From assembly GCF_003574095.1 (NCBI RefSeq), contig NZ_QWLA01000012.1:1-58738 (forward strand): a stretch of DNA of 58,738 nucleotides. Reading direction: 5' to 3'. Position numbers and translations under genes: made by a program. This DNA is from Calidithermus roseus (GTDB taxonomy: Bacteria > Deinococcota > Deinococci > Deinococcales > Thermaceae). The notes below the pieces were generated by a model. It searched no databases and was not told the DNA's origin. It saw nothing but the letters and a program-made list of their open reading frames with translations. Shown one piece after another: positions 43,935 through 51,775 of the stretch (the first letter of the stretch is position 1; every line of letters begins with the position of its first letter).

Positions 43935-44869
43935 TGCCCACCTCCCGTGAGCTCGAGGAACAGCTCCTCGAGGCCGCCCTCGATGGGCACCACCTCGCTG
44001 GGCGGCAGCCCGGCCTGAACCAGCCGGGTCACCACGGCCCGGGCCTCGAGGCCACGCACCAGCAGGTACTCCCCCTGCACCTCCGCCCGTTCGGCCAGCC
44101 CGCCGAGGGCCAGCGCCGCCTCCTCGGGGCTTTCCACCCGGACCCGCACCCCGTCGCCGCGCGCCAGCAGGTCGCGCACCGCCCCCTGGGCCACCAGCTT
44201 GCCCTTGTGGATCACGGCGATGCGGTCGCAGACCTGCTCAACCTCGTGCAGGATGTGGCTCGAGAAGATGATGGTAACGCCCTGCGTGGCCAACGAGCGC
44301 ATCAGCTCGCGCATCTCCTTCATGCCCGATGGGTCCATACCGTTAGAGGGCTCGTCGAGGATCAGCAGCTCGGGCTCAGCCAGCAGCGCCATCGCGACGC
44401 CCAGCCGCTGCTTCATCCCGGTGGAGTACGACCCCGCCGCCCGGTGCGCGGCCCTGGCGATCCCCACCTGCTCGAGCACCTCCTCGACGCGCTGCCGTGA
44501 AACACCCCCTTGCAGCCCCGCGATCAGCTCGAGGTGCTGCCGCGCGCTCAGGTGCGGGTAGATCGCGGGCGCCCCCAGCAGAGCCCCCACCTTGCGCAGC
44601 GCGTGCGTGCGCCCCGGCCGGACGGGCTCCCCCAGCAGCTCCACCTTCCCCGCGCTCGGCTCAACCAGCCCCAGGATCATGCCCAAGGTGGTGGTCTTCC
44701 CCGCCCCGTTGGGCCCCAGGAAGCCGAAGATCTCGCCGCGGCGGACCTCGAGGTCCACCCCCTCTACCGCCAGCACGCCCCCGAAGCGCTTGCTCAGCCC
44801 CTCGACCCGCAGTACGGTTTCTCCCCGCGCCTTCAGGATGGGCTGAGTTTTGGGAATTGCTTGAACCAT
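43931..44869 (-). CDS. ABC transporter ATPase, BcrA/DrrA-like
   Basis: 312 residues. Walker A GPNGAGKTTTLGMI, signature YSTGMKQRLGVAMAL, Walker B LLILDEPSNGMDP and H-loop SSHILHE are intact. The C-terminal 80 residues form the extra domain found in DrrA/BcrA-type ATPases. ATG 44869 follows AGGAGG closely. It is the first gene of the GntR-controlled operon. Confidence 0.94.
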   Translation of the reverse strand: MVQAIPKTQPILKARGETVLRVEGLSKRFGGVLAVEGVDLEVRRGEIFGFLGPNGAGKTTTLGMILGLVEPSAGKVELLGEPVRPGRTHALRKVGALLGAPAIYPHLSARQHLELIAGLQGGVSRQRVEEVLEQVGIARAAHRAAGSYSTGMKQRLGVAMALLAEPELLILDEPSNGMDPSGMKEMRELMRSLATQGVTIIFSSHILHEVEQVCDRIAVIHKGKLVAQGAVRDLLARGDGVRVRVESPEEAALALGGLAERAEVQGEYLLVRGLEARAVVTRLVQAGLPPSEVVPIEGGLEELFLELTGGGQ

Positions 44870-44883
44870 TTGACCTCCTATGT

Positions 44884-44907
44884 AGTGCACTAGCTAACTA
44901 GTACACT
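44884..44907 (-). promoter_or_regulatory. Operator for the YtrA-type GntR repressor
   Basis: AGTGCACTAG (44884-44893) and CTAGTACACT (44898-44907) form a 9-of-10 palindrome with a 4-bp centre. In outer form this is AGTGCA-N12-TACACT, matching the AGTGTA-N13-TACACT type described for YtrA. It covers the -10 region and start point. Confidence 0.8.
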
Positions 44908-44931
44908 AGGCTAAAGGGGCTGGAGTGTCAA
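44903..44931 (-). promoter_or_regulatory. Promoter of the double-ABC/GntR operon
   Basis: On the minus strand: perfect -35 TTGACA (44931-44926), a 17-bp spacer and -10 TAGTGT (44908-44903). The -10 lies within one arm of the operator. The leader to ATG 44869 would be about 25-30 nt. Confidence 0.7.
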
Positions 44932-44949
44932 TAGCCGATAGCCGATAGC
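44929..44949 (+). repeat. Heptad array, three units upstream of the ABC operon
   Basis: CAATAGC and two copies of CGATAGC in register. The first unit overlaps the -35 TTGACA of the ABC operon. Confidence 0.7.
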
Positions 44950-44986
44950 TAAGTGCCCTCCAACTAATTTGTCCCCATCCTGGGGC

Positions 44987-45064
44987 CCCCACGGGAAGCG
45001 TTTAGCCATACCAAAGGAGCGCTTCGGTTCACAAACCGCCTACGATGGAAAGCTTCCCGTGGGG
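44987..45064. other. 78-bp element with perfect 13-bp inverted ends
   Basis: CCCCACGGGAAGC (44987-44999) and GCTTCCCGTGGGG (45052-45064) are exact inverted copies. Between them a small hairpin, CGGTT-CACA-AACCG (45025-45038), is present. It lies past the stop of the penicillin-acylase gene. It could be a structured 3' UTR or terminator, a small RNA, or a MITE-like insertion. No target duplication is clear. Confidence 0.6.
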
Positions 45065-45071
45065 TACTTAA

Positions 45072-45085
45072 TAGCTGATGGCTGA
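45072..45085 (+). repeat. Two heptad units after the 78-bp element
   Basis: TAGCTGA and TGGCTGA in tandem. Minimal member of the family. Confidence 0.4.
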
Positions 45086-45140
45086 ACACCAGCCCTCCCC
45101 AACGGCAGGCCGGTGGTTCGCCCCCGCGGAAATGAGGGAT

Positions 45141-47516
45141 TCAGCGACCGGGCTCGAGCGACAGCCGCTCCCGCACCGGGTAGCCTTCGGTGCGCATGGG
45201 CAGGTAGGCCCCCTTCTGCCACATGGGCAAGAGGTCGTCGAACTGGGCCGAGAGCAGGTTCCCCGACTGGCCCATGGGGTGGATGAAGCGGGAGTTGTTC
45301 AGGTCAGCCAAGTCCACGATATGCCGGTAGCTGGGGCCGTGGGTCTGCTCGAAGGTTTTGGCGTTGTAAGGCCCCACGTTGACGGTGTAGCGGTCGCCGC
45401 CGAAAGGCACCTTGCGGTCGGAGAAGCGCTTCAGGGGGCTGTTGGTCAGGATGGGGTGGTCGAAGACCGCCTGGTGCAAGCTGCCCCAGGCCGGGGGATT
45501 GTCGCCCAGGCGGTCGAGGGCGGTGTCGAGAGCAAGGGCAGCGAAGTCCAGGCAGCCCTCCACCACCTCGGTCTCCTTCTGGTCGCAGTTGGGGTCGCCC
45601 GACTGCATGGCCTGCAACAGGTAGCGGGGCTCGTCCCAGAACTCCTGGCCCACCTCCTTCGCGGGCAGGCGAGTGAGCTCGGTGTACCAGGTCTGGAAGA
45701 CCGTCGCCTCGACCGAGTCGGGGCGCATATTGCCGTCCCAGGCCAGCAAGCGTGCCCTCCAGGTCTTGGCCCGCTCAGAGAGCGCGCTCAGAGCTTGCAG
45801 CAGCGGGCGGAAGTCGCGGTAGAGCAGCGAGTACTGGTCCTGCTGCATGGCCTGCATGTCCTCGGGGCTGAGCTTCTCCTTGGACAGGATCAACTGCCGG
45901 ATGCGCTCGGCCCGCAGTGGCTCGGCCCACTCCAGCGACATCTGGTTGGGATAGCCCGGCGGCAGCACCCGGTTGTTGGCCGTGACGATGAAGCCTTCCT
46001 TCGGGTTGAGCACCCTGGCCCAGCGCTCGAAGGGCACGTACCCCTGCCAGTCGAAGCTGCCATCGCCGGGAACGGGGGTGAGGCCGCTGTGCCCGGCCTT
46101 GCGGATGGGGAATTTGCCCGGCGCGATATAGCCAATGTTGCCGTCTATATCGGCATAGACGAAGTTCTGGCTGGGGGTGGAGTAACGTGCGAGGGCCTCG
46201 GTGAACTCGGTCCAGTTCCTGGCCCGGTTGATGCCCGCGAAGGCCTCGAGCAGCCGGTCCTGGGCGTCGAGCGCGGTCCAGCGCAGGGCCAGGGGCTTGC
46301 TGCCCGGCACGTCGCTCACCACGTCGGAGATCACCGGGCCGTAGACGCTCTCGCGCACCTTCAGCGCCACATCGGGCTCGCCCTTGACCTTGATCACCTC
46401 GTTGCGAATGCGGTAGGGCTCGAGCCGCCCCTTGTAGCGGTAACCGGTCGAGGCGTTGTCCTCCAGCACGTAGAGGTCCTGCACGTCGGCGCCCACGTTG
46501 GTCACGCCCCAGGCGATGCGGTCGTTGTGTCCGATCACCACGCCCGGAAGACCCGGCAAGGTGGCCCCGATGGCGTTGTAGCCGGGGGCCTCGAGGTGGG
46601 CCAGGTACCACAGAGAGGGCACCCCCAGGCCCAGGTGGGGGTCGTCGGCCAGCAGGGGCTTGCCGGTGGTGGTGCGCGAACCCGCGATCACCCAGTTGTT
46701 GGAAGCTTCCATGAAGCGGGGAATGCTCCGGGCGAGCTCGAGCAGCGCCTCGGCCTGAGTCCGCGTCGCGGCGTCGGGTTTCGGAGTGGGGCTGGGTGCG
46801 GGGGCAGGCGCAGGCTGGGGTTTGGGCAAAGGGGGCAGGTCGGCAGCCTGGAGGATGGTCACGCCATTTTGCGGATAGGCGGGCAGGAGCTGGGCCAATC
46901 GCTCGGGCCTGATCCCTCTGGCCAGCAGCCGGTAGCGCTCGAGTTCTTCCTCCCAGTTGGCCGAGAGGTCGTAGGCCATCATCTTGGCCCACACCAGCAC
47001 GTCGGCAGGTTTCCAGGGCTCAGGGCGGAAGCCCAGCAGGCGGTACTCCAGGGGCAGGGGGGGATCGGTCTCCAAATAGGCGTTGATCCCGGCGACGTAG
47101 GCATTCACGATCGCCTTGCCCTCGGGAGAAAGGCTGTCATAAGCCTGCTCGGCAGCGTGGTAGAAGCCCCAGGTGCGCAGGAACTTGTCCTGGTTGACGG
47201 TGGCCGGACCCACCACCTCCGATAATCGCCCCGCACCCACCCGGCGCTGGAACTCCATCTGCCACAGCCGGTCCTGGGCGTGCACCACCCCCAGCGCGAA
47301 GAACAGGTCCTCCTCGCTGTGGGCCTTGAGGTGCACCACCCCGCTGGGTTCGCGCAGCACCTCCACCGGAGCCATCAAACCCCGCAGGGCCAGGCGACCG
47401 CTGTGCTGAGGAAGGGTGGCTCCCCGCAGCCACAGCCACCCTACTCCTCCAGCGAGGACCACCAAGACGACGAAAAACAGCAACAGGCGACCCAAAAAAC
47501 GCAGCAGTCGGCGCAT
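45141..47516 (-). CDS. Penicillin acylase family N-terminal-nucleophile hydrolase
   Basis: 791 residues. A signal anchor (LLRFLGRLLLFFVVLVVLAGGVGWLWL) places it in or across the membrane. Family landmarks: GVVHLKAHSEEDLFFALGVVHAQDRLWQME in the alpha subunit, then a Pro/Ala linker (about 235-250). The predicted self-cleavage point exposes Ser272 in EASNNWVIAGSRT. DDPHLGLGVPSLWY, GHNDRIAWGVTN and a late GGDRYTVNVG follow. Such enzymes hydrolyse amides, including acyl-homoserine lactones, cyclic lipopeptides or beta-lactams; the substrate here is open. ATG 47516 follows GGGGG, with a TATACT box 24-29 nt upstream. Confidence 0.93.
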   Translation of the reverse strand: MRRLLRFLGRLLLFFVVLVVLAGGVGWLWLRGATLPQHSGRLALRGLMAPVEVLREPSGVVHLKAHSEEDLFFALGVVHAQDRLWQMEFQRRVGAGRLSEVVGPATVNQDKFLRTWGFYHAAEQAYDSLSPEGKAIVNAYVAGINAYLETDPPLPLEYRLLGFRPEPWKPADVLVWAKMMAYDLSANWEEELERYRLLARGIRPERLAQLLPAYPQNGVTILQAADLPPLPKPQPAPAPAPSPTPKPDAATRTQAEALLELARSIPRFMEASNNWVIAGSRTTTGKPLLADDPHLGLGVPSLWYLAHLEAPGYNAIGATLPGLPGVVIGHNDRIAWGVTNVGADVQDLYVLEDNASTGYRYKGRLEPYRIRNEVIKVKGEPDVALKVRESVYGPVISDVVSDVPGSKPLALRWTALDAQDRLLEAFAGINRARNWTEFTEALARYSTPSQNFVYADIDGNIGYIAPGKFPIRKAGHSGLTPVPGDGSFDWQGYVPFERWARVLNPKEGFIVTANNRVLPPGYPNQMSLEWAEPLRAERIRQLILSKEKLSPEDMQAMQQDQYSLLYRDFRPLLQALSALSERAKTWRARLLAWDGNMRPDSVEATVFQTWYTELTRLPAKEVGQEFWDEPRYLLQAMQSGDPNCDQKETEVVEGCLDFAALALDTALDRLGDNPPAWGSLHQAVFDHPILTNSPLKRFSDRKVPFGGDRYTVNVGPYNAKTFEQTHGPSYRHIVDLADLNNSRFIHPMGQSGNLLSAQFDDLLPMWQKGAYLPMRTEGYPVRERLSLEPGR

Positions 47517-47539
47517 TTTACCCCCTTTTACTGAGTACA

Positions 47540-47545
47540 AGTATA
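47540..47545 (-). promoter_or_regulatory. -10 box for the penicillin-acylase gene
   Basis: TATACT on the minus strand, 24-29 nt before ATG 47516. No clear -35 is visible. Confidence 0.4.
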
Positions 47546-47574
47546 CGCCTGGGGAGTGAAAGGGATGCTGAGAG

Positions 47575-47602
47575 GTCGTACGTCGTACGCAAGACGCAAA
47601 AC
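47575..47602 (-). repeat. Heptad array, four GTnnnRC units on the minus strand
   Basis: On the minus strand GTTTTGC, GTCTTGC, GTACGAC and GTACGAC in exact register. It lies between the VOC gene end and the acylase promoter. Confidence 0.75.
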
Positions 47603-47641
47603 GCGAGCGGCTATCGGCCAGCCGCTCTTCGTTGAGGCTTT

Positions 47642-48043
47642 TTAGGTAAGCTGAGCCGTTTCCCCTCGCCAGAAGGCGCTTCCACCCGACTTCCGGCGAT
47701 CAAGGAACACTTCGACCGTGTTGCCGTCGGGGTCTTGCAGGCACAGCACCCAGGCGATGCCCCGGTCCTCGAGCCCGTGGCGCACGCCCTCGAGTTCCAC
47801 GAACCTGCGGGCGGCTTCGAAGTCCTCGGGCGTAGCCACGGCGAAGCCCAGCGTGACGGGCCCGGCGGGCTCGCCCTCGGTCAGGGCGAGTTCGAAGTGG
47901 GTCTCGCTTTCGGAAGAGACCAGCAGCGAGGTTTTGTCGAAGCGCTCACACAGTTGCAGGTCGAGGAAGCGGGTGTAGAAGGTCACGGCGGCCTCGAGTT
48001 GCCGCACCTTGAGGTGAACGTAGGCCAGGCGGGTCGTGTACAT
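47642..48043 (-). CDS. VOC (glyoxalase/bleomycin-resistance) superfamily protein
   Basis: 133 residues from ATG 48043 (MYTTRLAYVHLKVRQLEAAV). Two beta-alpha-beta-beta-beta halves: VHLKVRQLEAAVTFYTRFLDL and LGFAVATPEDFEAARRFVE. Metal ligand candidates are His in YVHLKV, His/Glu in THFELAL and Glu in NTVEVFLD. Its substrate is unknown. A second start at 48079 is possible but lacks homology-like sequence. Confidence 0.87.
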   Translation of the reverse strand: MYTTRLAYVHLKVRQLEAAVTFYTRFLDLQLCERFDKTSLLVSSESETHFELALTEGEPAGPVTLGFAVATPEDFEAARRFVELEGVRHGLEDRGIAWVLCLQDPDGNTVEVFLDRRKSGGSAFWRGETAQLT

Positions 48044-48191
48044 CGGTCGTATTGTCAAACGCGCTCTGCCCGGCGTCAAATGGCGCTCAGGAAACGGCGG
48101 CTTGCTCCCACGCGACAGGGTTTTTGCTCACAGCTCGGCGCTTCTATGCGCAAGCCGCCACAGGTCTTGGCTCGCAGGGGCCCAGTACCGC

Positions 48192-48197
48192 TAGACT
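48192..48197 (+). promoter_or_regulatory. -10 box for the CDGSH gene
   Basis: TAGACT lies 25 nt before GTG 48223, giving a short leader that includes GGGGTGA as a ribosome-binding site. Confidence 0.4.
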
Positions 48198-48222
48198 GAA
48201 GACAGGTCAGGGGTGATGCAAA

Positions 48223-48459
48223 GTGAAGCTCGAGTTCAAGGAAAACGGCCCCATCGTCATCGAAACCGGCGGACGCTGCGTTTTCCGCGACGCGCAGGGG
48301 GAGAGGGTCATTGAAAAACCCAGGGTTTCGCTGTGCCGCTGCGGGGGCTCGGCCAACAAGCCCTTCTGCGACAGCACCCACAAGACCAACGGCTTCGTGG
48401 CCCCGGCAGCCGTGATCGAGTTCGACGAAGACCTGGTGCTCGATGTTTCCAGGCTCTGA
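48223..48459 (+). CDS. CDGSH iron-sulfur domain protein (mitoNEET-like)
   Basis: 78 residues. The cluster motif C-x-C-x(8)-CDSTH (CRCGGSANKPFCDSTHK) has the 3-Cys/1-His ligands of a redox-active [2Fe-2S] cluster. Single-domain proteins of this size are known in Thermus. Physiological partner unknown. GTG 48223 follows GGGGTGA. The gene stands alone ahead of an aldo/keto reductase. Confidence 0.95.
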   Translation: MKLEFKENGPIVIETGGRCVFRDAQGERVIEKPRVSLCRCGGSANKPFCDSTHKTNGFVAPAAVIEFDEDLVLDVSRL

Positions 48460-48543
48460 GGCGCGACGATTGGCGGCCTCGAGCGGCTCAGCCTCACATT
48501 TCGCTGAACTAGGGCAGGGTTAGATTGCCTGGGGGTACCGATT

Positions 48544-49500
48544 ATGGCAATGCGCTATCGCAAACTTGGAAAGTGGGGCATCAAGGTATCGGAGATCTCG
48601 CTGGGGGCCTGGACCACCTATGGCGACGCGGTCAAGGACCTCAAAAGCATCAAGCAGATCGTCAAGCTGGCCTATGACGGGGGCGTGAACTTCTTCGACA
48701 ACGCCGACGCTTATGCCAAGGGACAGGGCGAGGAGATGATGAGCAAGGCCCTCGCCGACTTCCCTCGCCACACCCTGGTGCTCTCCACCAAGCTCTTCTG
48801 GCCCATGTCCGACGACGTCAACGACCGCGGCCTCTCGCGCAAGCACATCCACGAGAGCATCCACCGCAGCCTGAGGCGCATGGGCACCGACTACGTGGAC
48901 CTGTACTTCTGCCATCGCTATGACCCCGAGACGCCCATGGAGGAGATCGTCTCGAGCATGAGCAACCTCATCGACCGGGGCCTCATCCTGTACTGGGGCA
49001 CCTCCGAGTGGCCCGCCGCCCGCATCGTCGAGGCGGTGCAGGTCGCCAGGGCCGGGGGCTGGCACCCGCCAATAGTCGAACAGCCGCAGTACTCCATGCT
49101 CGCCCACGACCGCTTCGAGAAAGAGATCCTGCCCGAACTCGAGCGCTACGATATGGGCGCGGTAGTCTGGAGCCCTTTGGCCCAGGGCATGCTCACCGGG
49201 CGCTACGACAAGGGCATCCCCAAGGGCAGCCGCTTCGAGCGCTACCCGCAGTTCGCCAACCGCTTCCTGACCGAGGAAAACCGCAAGAAGGTCAAGGCCC
49301 TGAAGAAGGTGGCCGACTCCCTGGGGCTCAGCCGCACCCAGCTCGCCCTGGCCTGGGTGCTGCGCCACAAAGGGGTCAGCAGCGCCATCACGGGAGCCAC
49401 CAAACCCGAGCAGATCCAAGAAAGCCTCGGCGCCGCCGGAGTGGACCTGCCGCCGGAGGCCCTGGAGCAAATCGAGAGCATCCTCAACCCGGCGAAGTAG
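48544..49500 (+). CDS. Aldo/keto reductase, voltage-gated K+ channel beta-subunit-like
   Basis: 318 residues. Tetrad candidates: Asp and Tyr in FFDNADAYAKG, Lys in LSTKLFWP, His in YFCHRYDPETP. ILYWGTSEWPAARI, EQPQYSML and VWSPLAQGMLTGRYD place it in the AKR6/YghZ-like group. Expected activity is NADPH-dependent aldehyde or ketone reduction. A TAGATT box upstream may be the -10. It converges on a hypothetical gene with only 18 bp between stops. Confidence 0.93.
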   Translation: MAMRYRKLGKWGIKVSEISLGAWTTYGDAVKDLKSIKQIVKLAYDGGVNFFDNADAYAKGQGEEMMSKALADFPRHTLVLSTKLFWPMSDDVNDRGLSRKHIHESIHRSLRRMGTDYVDLYFCHRYDPETPMEEIVSSMSNLIDRGLILYWGTSEWPAARIVEAVQVARAGGWHPPIVEQPQYSMLAHDRFEKEILPELERYDMGAVVWSPLAQGMLTGRYDKGIPKGSRFERYPQFANRFLTEENRKKVKALKKVADSLGLSRTQLALAWVLRHKGVSSAITGATKPEQIQESLGAAGVDLPPEALEQIESILNPAK

Positions 49501-49518
49501 GTGTGGCGGGTTGCAAGC

Positions 49519-49914
49519 TTACGAAGCCAGCGGCAGATGGCACAGCCACACCCCGCTCCTGGCCCGCCACCCCTCGGGGAACTCCACGTTGGGTGGCAGG
49601 GGCACCGAGATCACCTTCTGCCCCACGATCTCGAACTCGAGGGCGGTAAAGAGCTTGTCGAGCACCTGGCCCAGGCGGCGGGTCTCGAGCGGGTTGAAGC
49701 GCAGGCGCTCGAGGTGAGCCTCGAGGCTCTTCAGACCCGCATAGGGCCAGAGATCGGCCACATCGCGCCAGCGCCGCGGCGGCCCAACCAGCAACTCGGC
49801 CAGCACCAGGCCTAAGCCGGGGTGTTCCTTCTGGAGCCGTTCGGGGTCAAACTCCAACGCCAGCTCGAGATGAACCTCGACGTCTTCCCAAACTTCTGTC
49901 TTTCGACGCTCCAT
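49519..49914 (-). CDS. Hypothetical protein
   Basis: 131 residues, no signal peptide or membrane segment. It is rich in charged and hydrophobic residues with helix-like stretches (DVEVHLELALEFDPERLQKE, GLKSLEAHLERLRFNPLETRRLGQVLDKLF). No family was recognised. The codon pattern is like its neighbours, which supports a real gene. Confidence 0.6.
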   Translation of the reverse strand: MERRKTEVWEDVEVHLELALEFDPERLQKEHPGLGLVLAELLVGPPRRWRDVADLWPYAGLKSLEAHLERLRFNPLETRRLGQVLDKLFTALEFEIVGQKVISVPLPPNVEFPEGWRARSGVWLCHLPLAS

Positions 49915-49970
49915 ACCTCAGCGTGCAACAGCTATCTCGAGCTGTCAAGCGAAAATAACCCGATCCGGAC

Positions 49971-49992
49971 GGCACAAACCGAAAATTGTGCC
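49971..49992. other. Hairpin in the gap upstream of the hypothetical gene
   Basis: GGCACAA and TTGTGCC pair perfectly over an 8-nt loop. On the minus strand an AGGAGGTGA sequence (reverse complement of 49999-50007) precedes it, followed by a 17-codon frame from TTG. It could be a leader peptide or chance. The rest of 49915-50102 shows nothing clear. Confidence 0.35.
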
Positions 49993-50102
49993 TGACAATT
50001 CACCTCCTAGAGTGTCAATGACCCAGGCCAACCCATCACGCCCTTCATCCGCGCGATTTGCCTCGATCCCGCTCAGTAGCCATGGCACGGTAAAAAGATT
50101 GC

Positions 50103-50537
50103 TTATAGCGCGACCAAATCGACTAAGTCCTCCAGCCACCCGTCGGTGGGAAACACATCCAGAGCGTCGGCGGCCTGTCGGGTTTGCCCAGCTTGCTCGA
50201 GGTCCTTCATGGCTTCCCAGCCACGGGCGATCAGCCGCAGGGTGTGCCATTCCCCCTCGCGATCGCCCAGAAGGCGGTAAGTCCCCAAAGCACCTGTCAG
50301 GACCAGGATTGCCACATCAGGGCGCTCGAGTTGCAAGCAACCAATTCCCCACAGCAGTTGCGCCTTCGCCCACTGAGGAGGGTTGTCAGTGCGGCGGGCG
50401 AGGTGTTCGGCTTGCTGGGCGTAGCGCAAAGCCCGCCCCGGCTCGTCGTGGAGCAGGTAGTGCCGGGCCTGGCCGAGCAGATCGGAGAGGGCCTCTTGTG
50501 GGTGAGGAGGGAAGGTGGTGGAGGCGTCGCATTTCAT
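50103..50537 (-). CDS. Small TPR-like helical protein
   Basis: 144 residues, mostly helix pairs of TPR type (EALSDLLGQARHYLLHDEPGRALRYAQQAEHLARRT; AKAQLLWGIGCLQLERPDVAILVLTGALGTYRLLGD; WHTLRLIARGWEAMKDLEQA). This suggests a protein-binding role. It might be a fragment of a larger regulator of the type with TPR arrays, but no such remnant is seen beside it. A TAGGGT box ends 8 nt before the ATG (leaderless type). Confidence 0.65.
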   Translation of the reverse strand: MKCDASTTFPPHPQEALSDLLGQARHYLLHDEPGRALRYAQQAEHLARRTDNPPQWAKAQLLWGIGCLQLERPDVAILVLTGALGTYRLLGDREGEWHTLRLIARGWEAMKDLEQAGQTRQAADALDVFPTDGWLEDLVDLVAL

Positions 50538-50740
50538 GGTAGAAGACCCTAAAGCACGGCAGGATCACACGTTCCAGGCGTGTTCCCCACCGACGAACCA
50601 ACACAAGCGGGCAGAAGCTGCCCATCACTCGACCCAGCGTAGCCGAAGGAACACTCGGAGGATGGGCAATTCGTCACCAAAGGACCCGATCTTCGGCTCA
50701 GAAACGTCTCACTGGAAAACGGGCCTTCACAATCGAAGCC
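50538..50740. other. Non-coding divergent interval
   Basis: No gene is supported. It contains a small hairpin ACACG-CGTGT (about 50567-50583) and presumably the promoters of the divergent TPR and SDR genes. Confidence 0.4.
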
Positions 50741-51727
50741 ATGAACCTTCTCGTGCTGGGCGGTGGGCAGTTCGTCGGGCGCCACATCGTCGAAGCGGCC
50801 CTGGAGCGCGGCCACACGGTGAGCAGCTTCAGCCGGGGCAAGACCAACCCTCAGCTTTTCCCCCAGGTGCGCAAGCTTATCGGGGACCGGCGGGCCGGGG
50901 ATTTGGGGGCGCTCGAGCAGGGCACCTGGGACGCGGTGGTGGACGTAAACGGCTACTTTCCCCGCGAGTTGCGGCAGAGCACCTCGCTGCTGAGAGGCCG
51001 GGTGGGCCGCTACTTGTTCATCTCGACGGTCTCAGTCTACGCCGACCCCAACCGCACCGATGAGGACGGCCCCGTGCGGCAGGTGGAAAACCCCGAAACC
51101 CAGGAGATGACCCCCGAGGTCTACGGCGGGCTCAAGGCCATCTGCGAGGACATCGTGCGGCAGGCCTACGGCGAGCAGGCCACCATCGTGCGCCCGCACC
51201 TGGTGGTGGGCCCCCACGACCACACCGGGCGCTTCTCCTACTGGCCCTGGCGGGCCGCGCAGGGCGGGGAGATGCTCTTTCCGGCCCCGCCCGAAGACGC
51301 CATGCAGCTCATCGACGCCCGTGACCTCGCCGCCTTCGTCGTGCACCTCCTCGAGCAGGACACCCCCGGCACCTACAACGGAGCCCGCCCCCACTTCACC
51401 CTCGCCGAGTTGCGATCGGCCCTGGCCCAGGCCACCGGCAACGCCTTCGAGCCTGTGTGGGTGGACGCTGGGTTTTTGCAGCAACAAGGCGTGCGCCCCT
51501 GGGTCGACCTCCCCGCCTGGATCCCAGGCGACGGCCTCTCCCACACCCCCACCGGGCGCAGCCAGCAAGCCGGCCTGAAGTACCGAAGCCTGCTCGAGAC
51601 CGTACAGGACACACTGACCTGGCTGAAGAACCTCCCCGAGGTCAGGGTCGTCGGGATCAGCCGCGAACGCGAAGCGGAGTTGCTCGAGGCGTGGAAGGCG
51701 AGGGGAATGTCGATGGTCGATAGCTGA
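50741..51727 (+). CDS. NAD-dependent epimerase/dehydratase (extended SDR family)
   Basis: 328 residues. The Rossmann start MNLLVLGGGQFVGRHIVEAAL carries a GGGxxxG variant of the nucleotide-binding loop. ISTVSVYAD and the YGGLK (YxxxK) pair give the likely catalytic residues near 110-145. It resembles the mRNA-binding/isoflavone-reductase-like group (GGGQFVG) more than sugar epimerases. Substrate unknown. The last 21 nt, stop included, are three heptad repeat units (51707-51727), so the C-terminus MSMVDS appears to come from repeat DNA. Confidence 0.85.
   Translation: MNLLVLGGGQFVGRHIVEAALERGHTVSSFSRGKTNPQLFPQVRKLIGDRRAGDLGALEQGTWDAVVDVNGYFPRELRQSTSLLRGRVGRYLFISTVSVYADPNRTDEDGPVRQVENPETQEMTPEVYGGLKAICEDIVRQAYGEQATIVRPHLVVGPHDHTGRFSYWPWRAAQGGEMLFPAPPEDAMQLIDARDLAAFVVHLLEQDTPGTYNGARPHFTLAELRSALAQATGNAFEPVWVDAGFLQQQGVRPWVDLPAWIPGDGLSHTPTGRSQQAGLKYRSLLETVQDTLTWLKNLPEVRVVGISREREAELLEAWKARGMSMVDS
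51707..51727 (+). repeat. Three heptad units forming the end of the SDR gene
   Basis: ATGTCGA, TGGTCGA and TAGCTGA in register; the last unit contains the TGA stop. Confidence 0.7.
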
Positions 51728-51763
51728 CGGCTTCCCGCTTCCCTCCCCCGCGCCCCAAGCAGG

Positions 51764-51769
51764 TAAACT
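51764..51769 (+). promoter_or_regulatory. -10 box 6 nt before the GlcD-like start
   Basis: TAAACT then 6 nt then ATG 51776. This fits a leaderless transcript. Confidence 0.5.
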
Positions 51770-51775
51770 CGAGCC

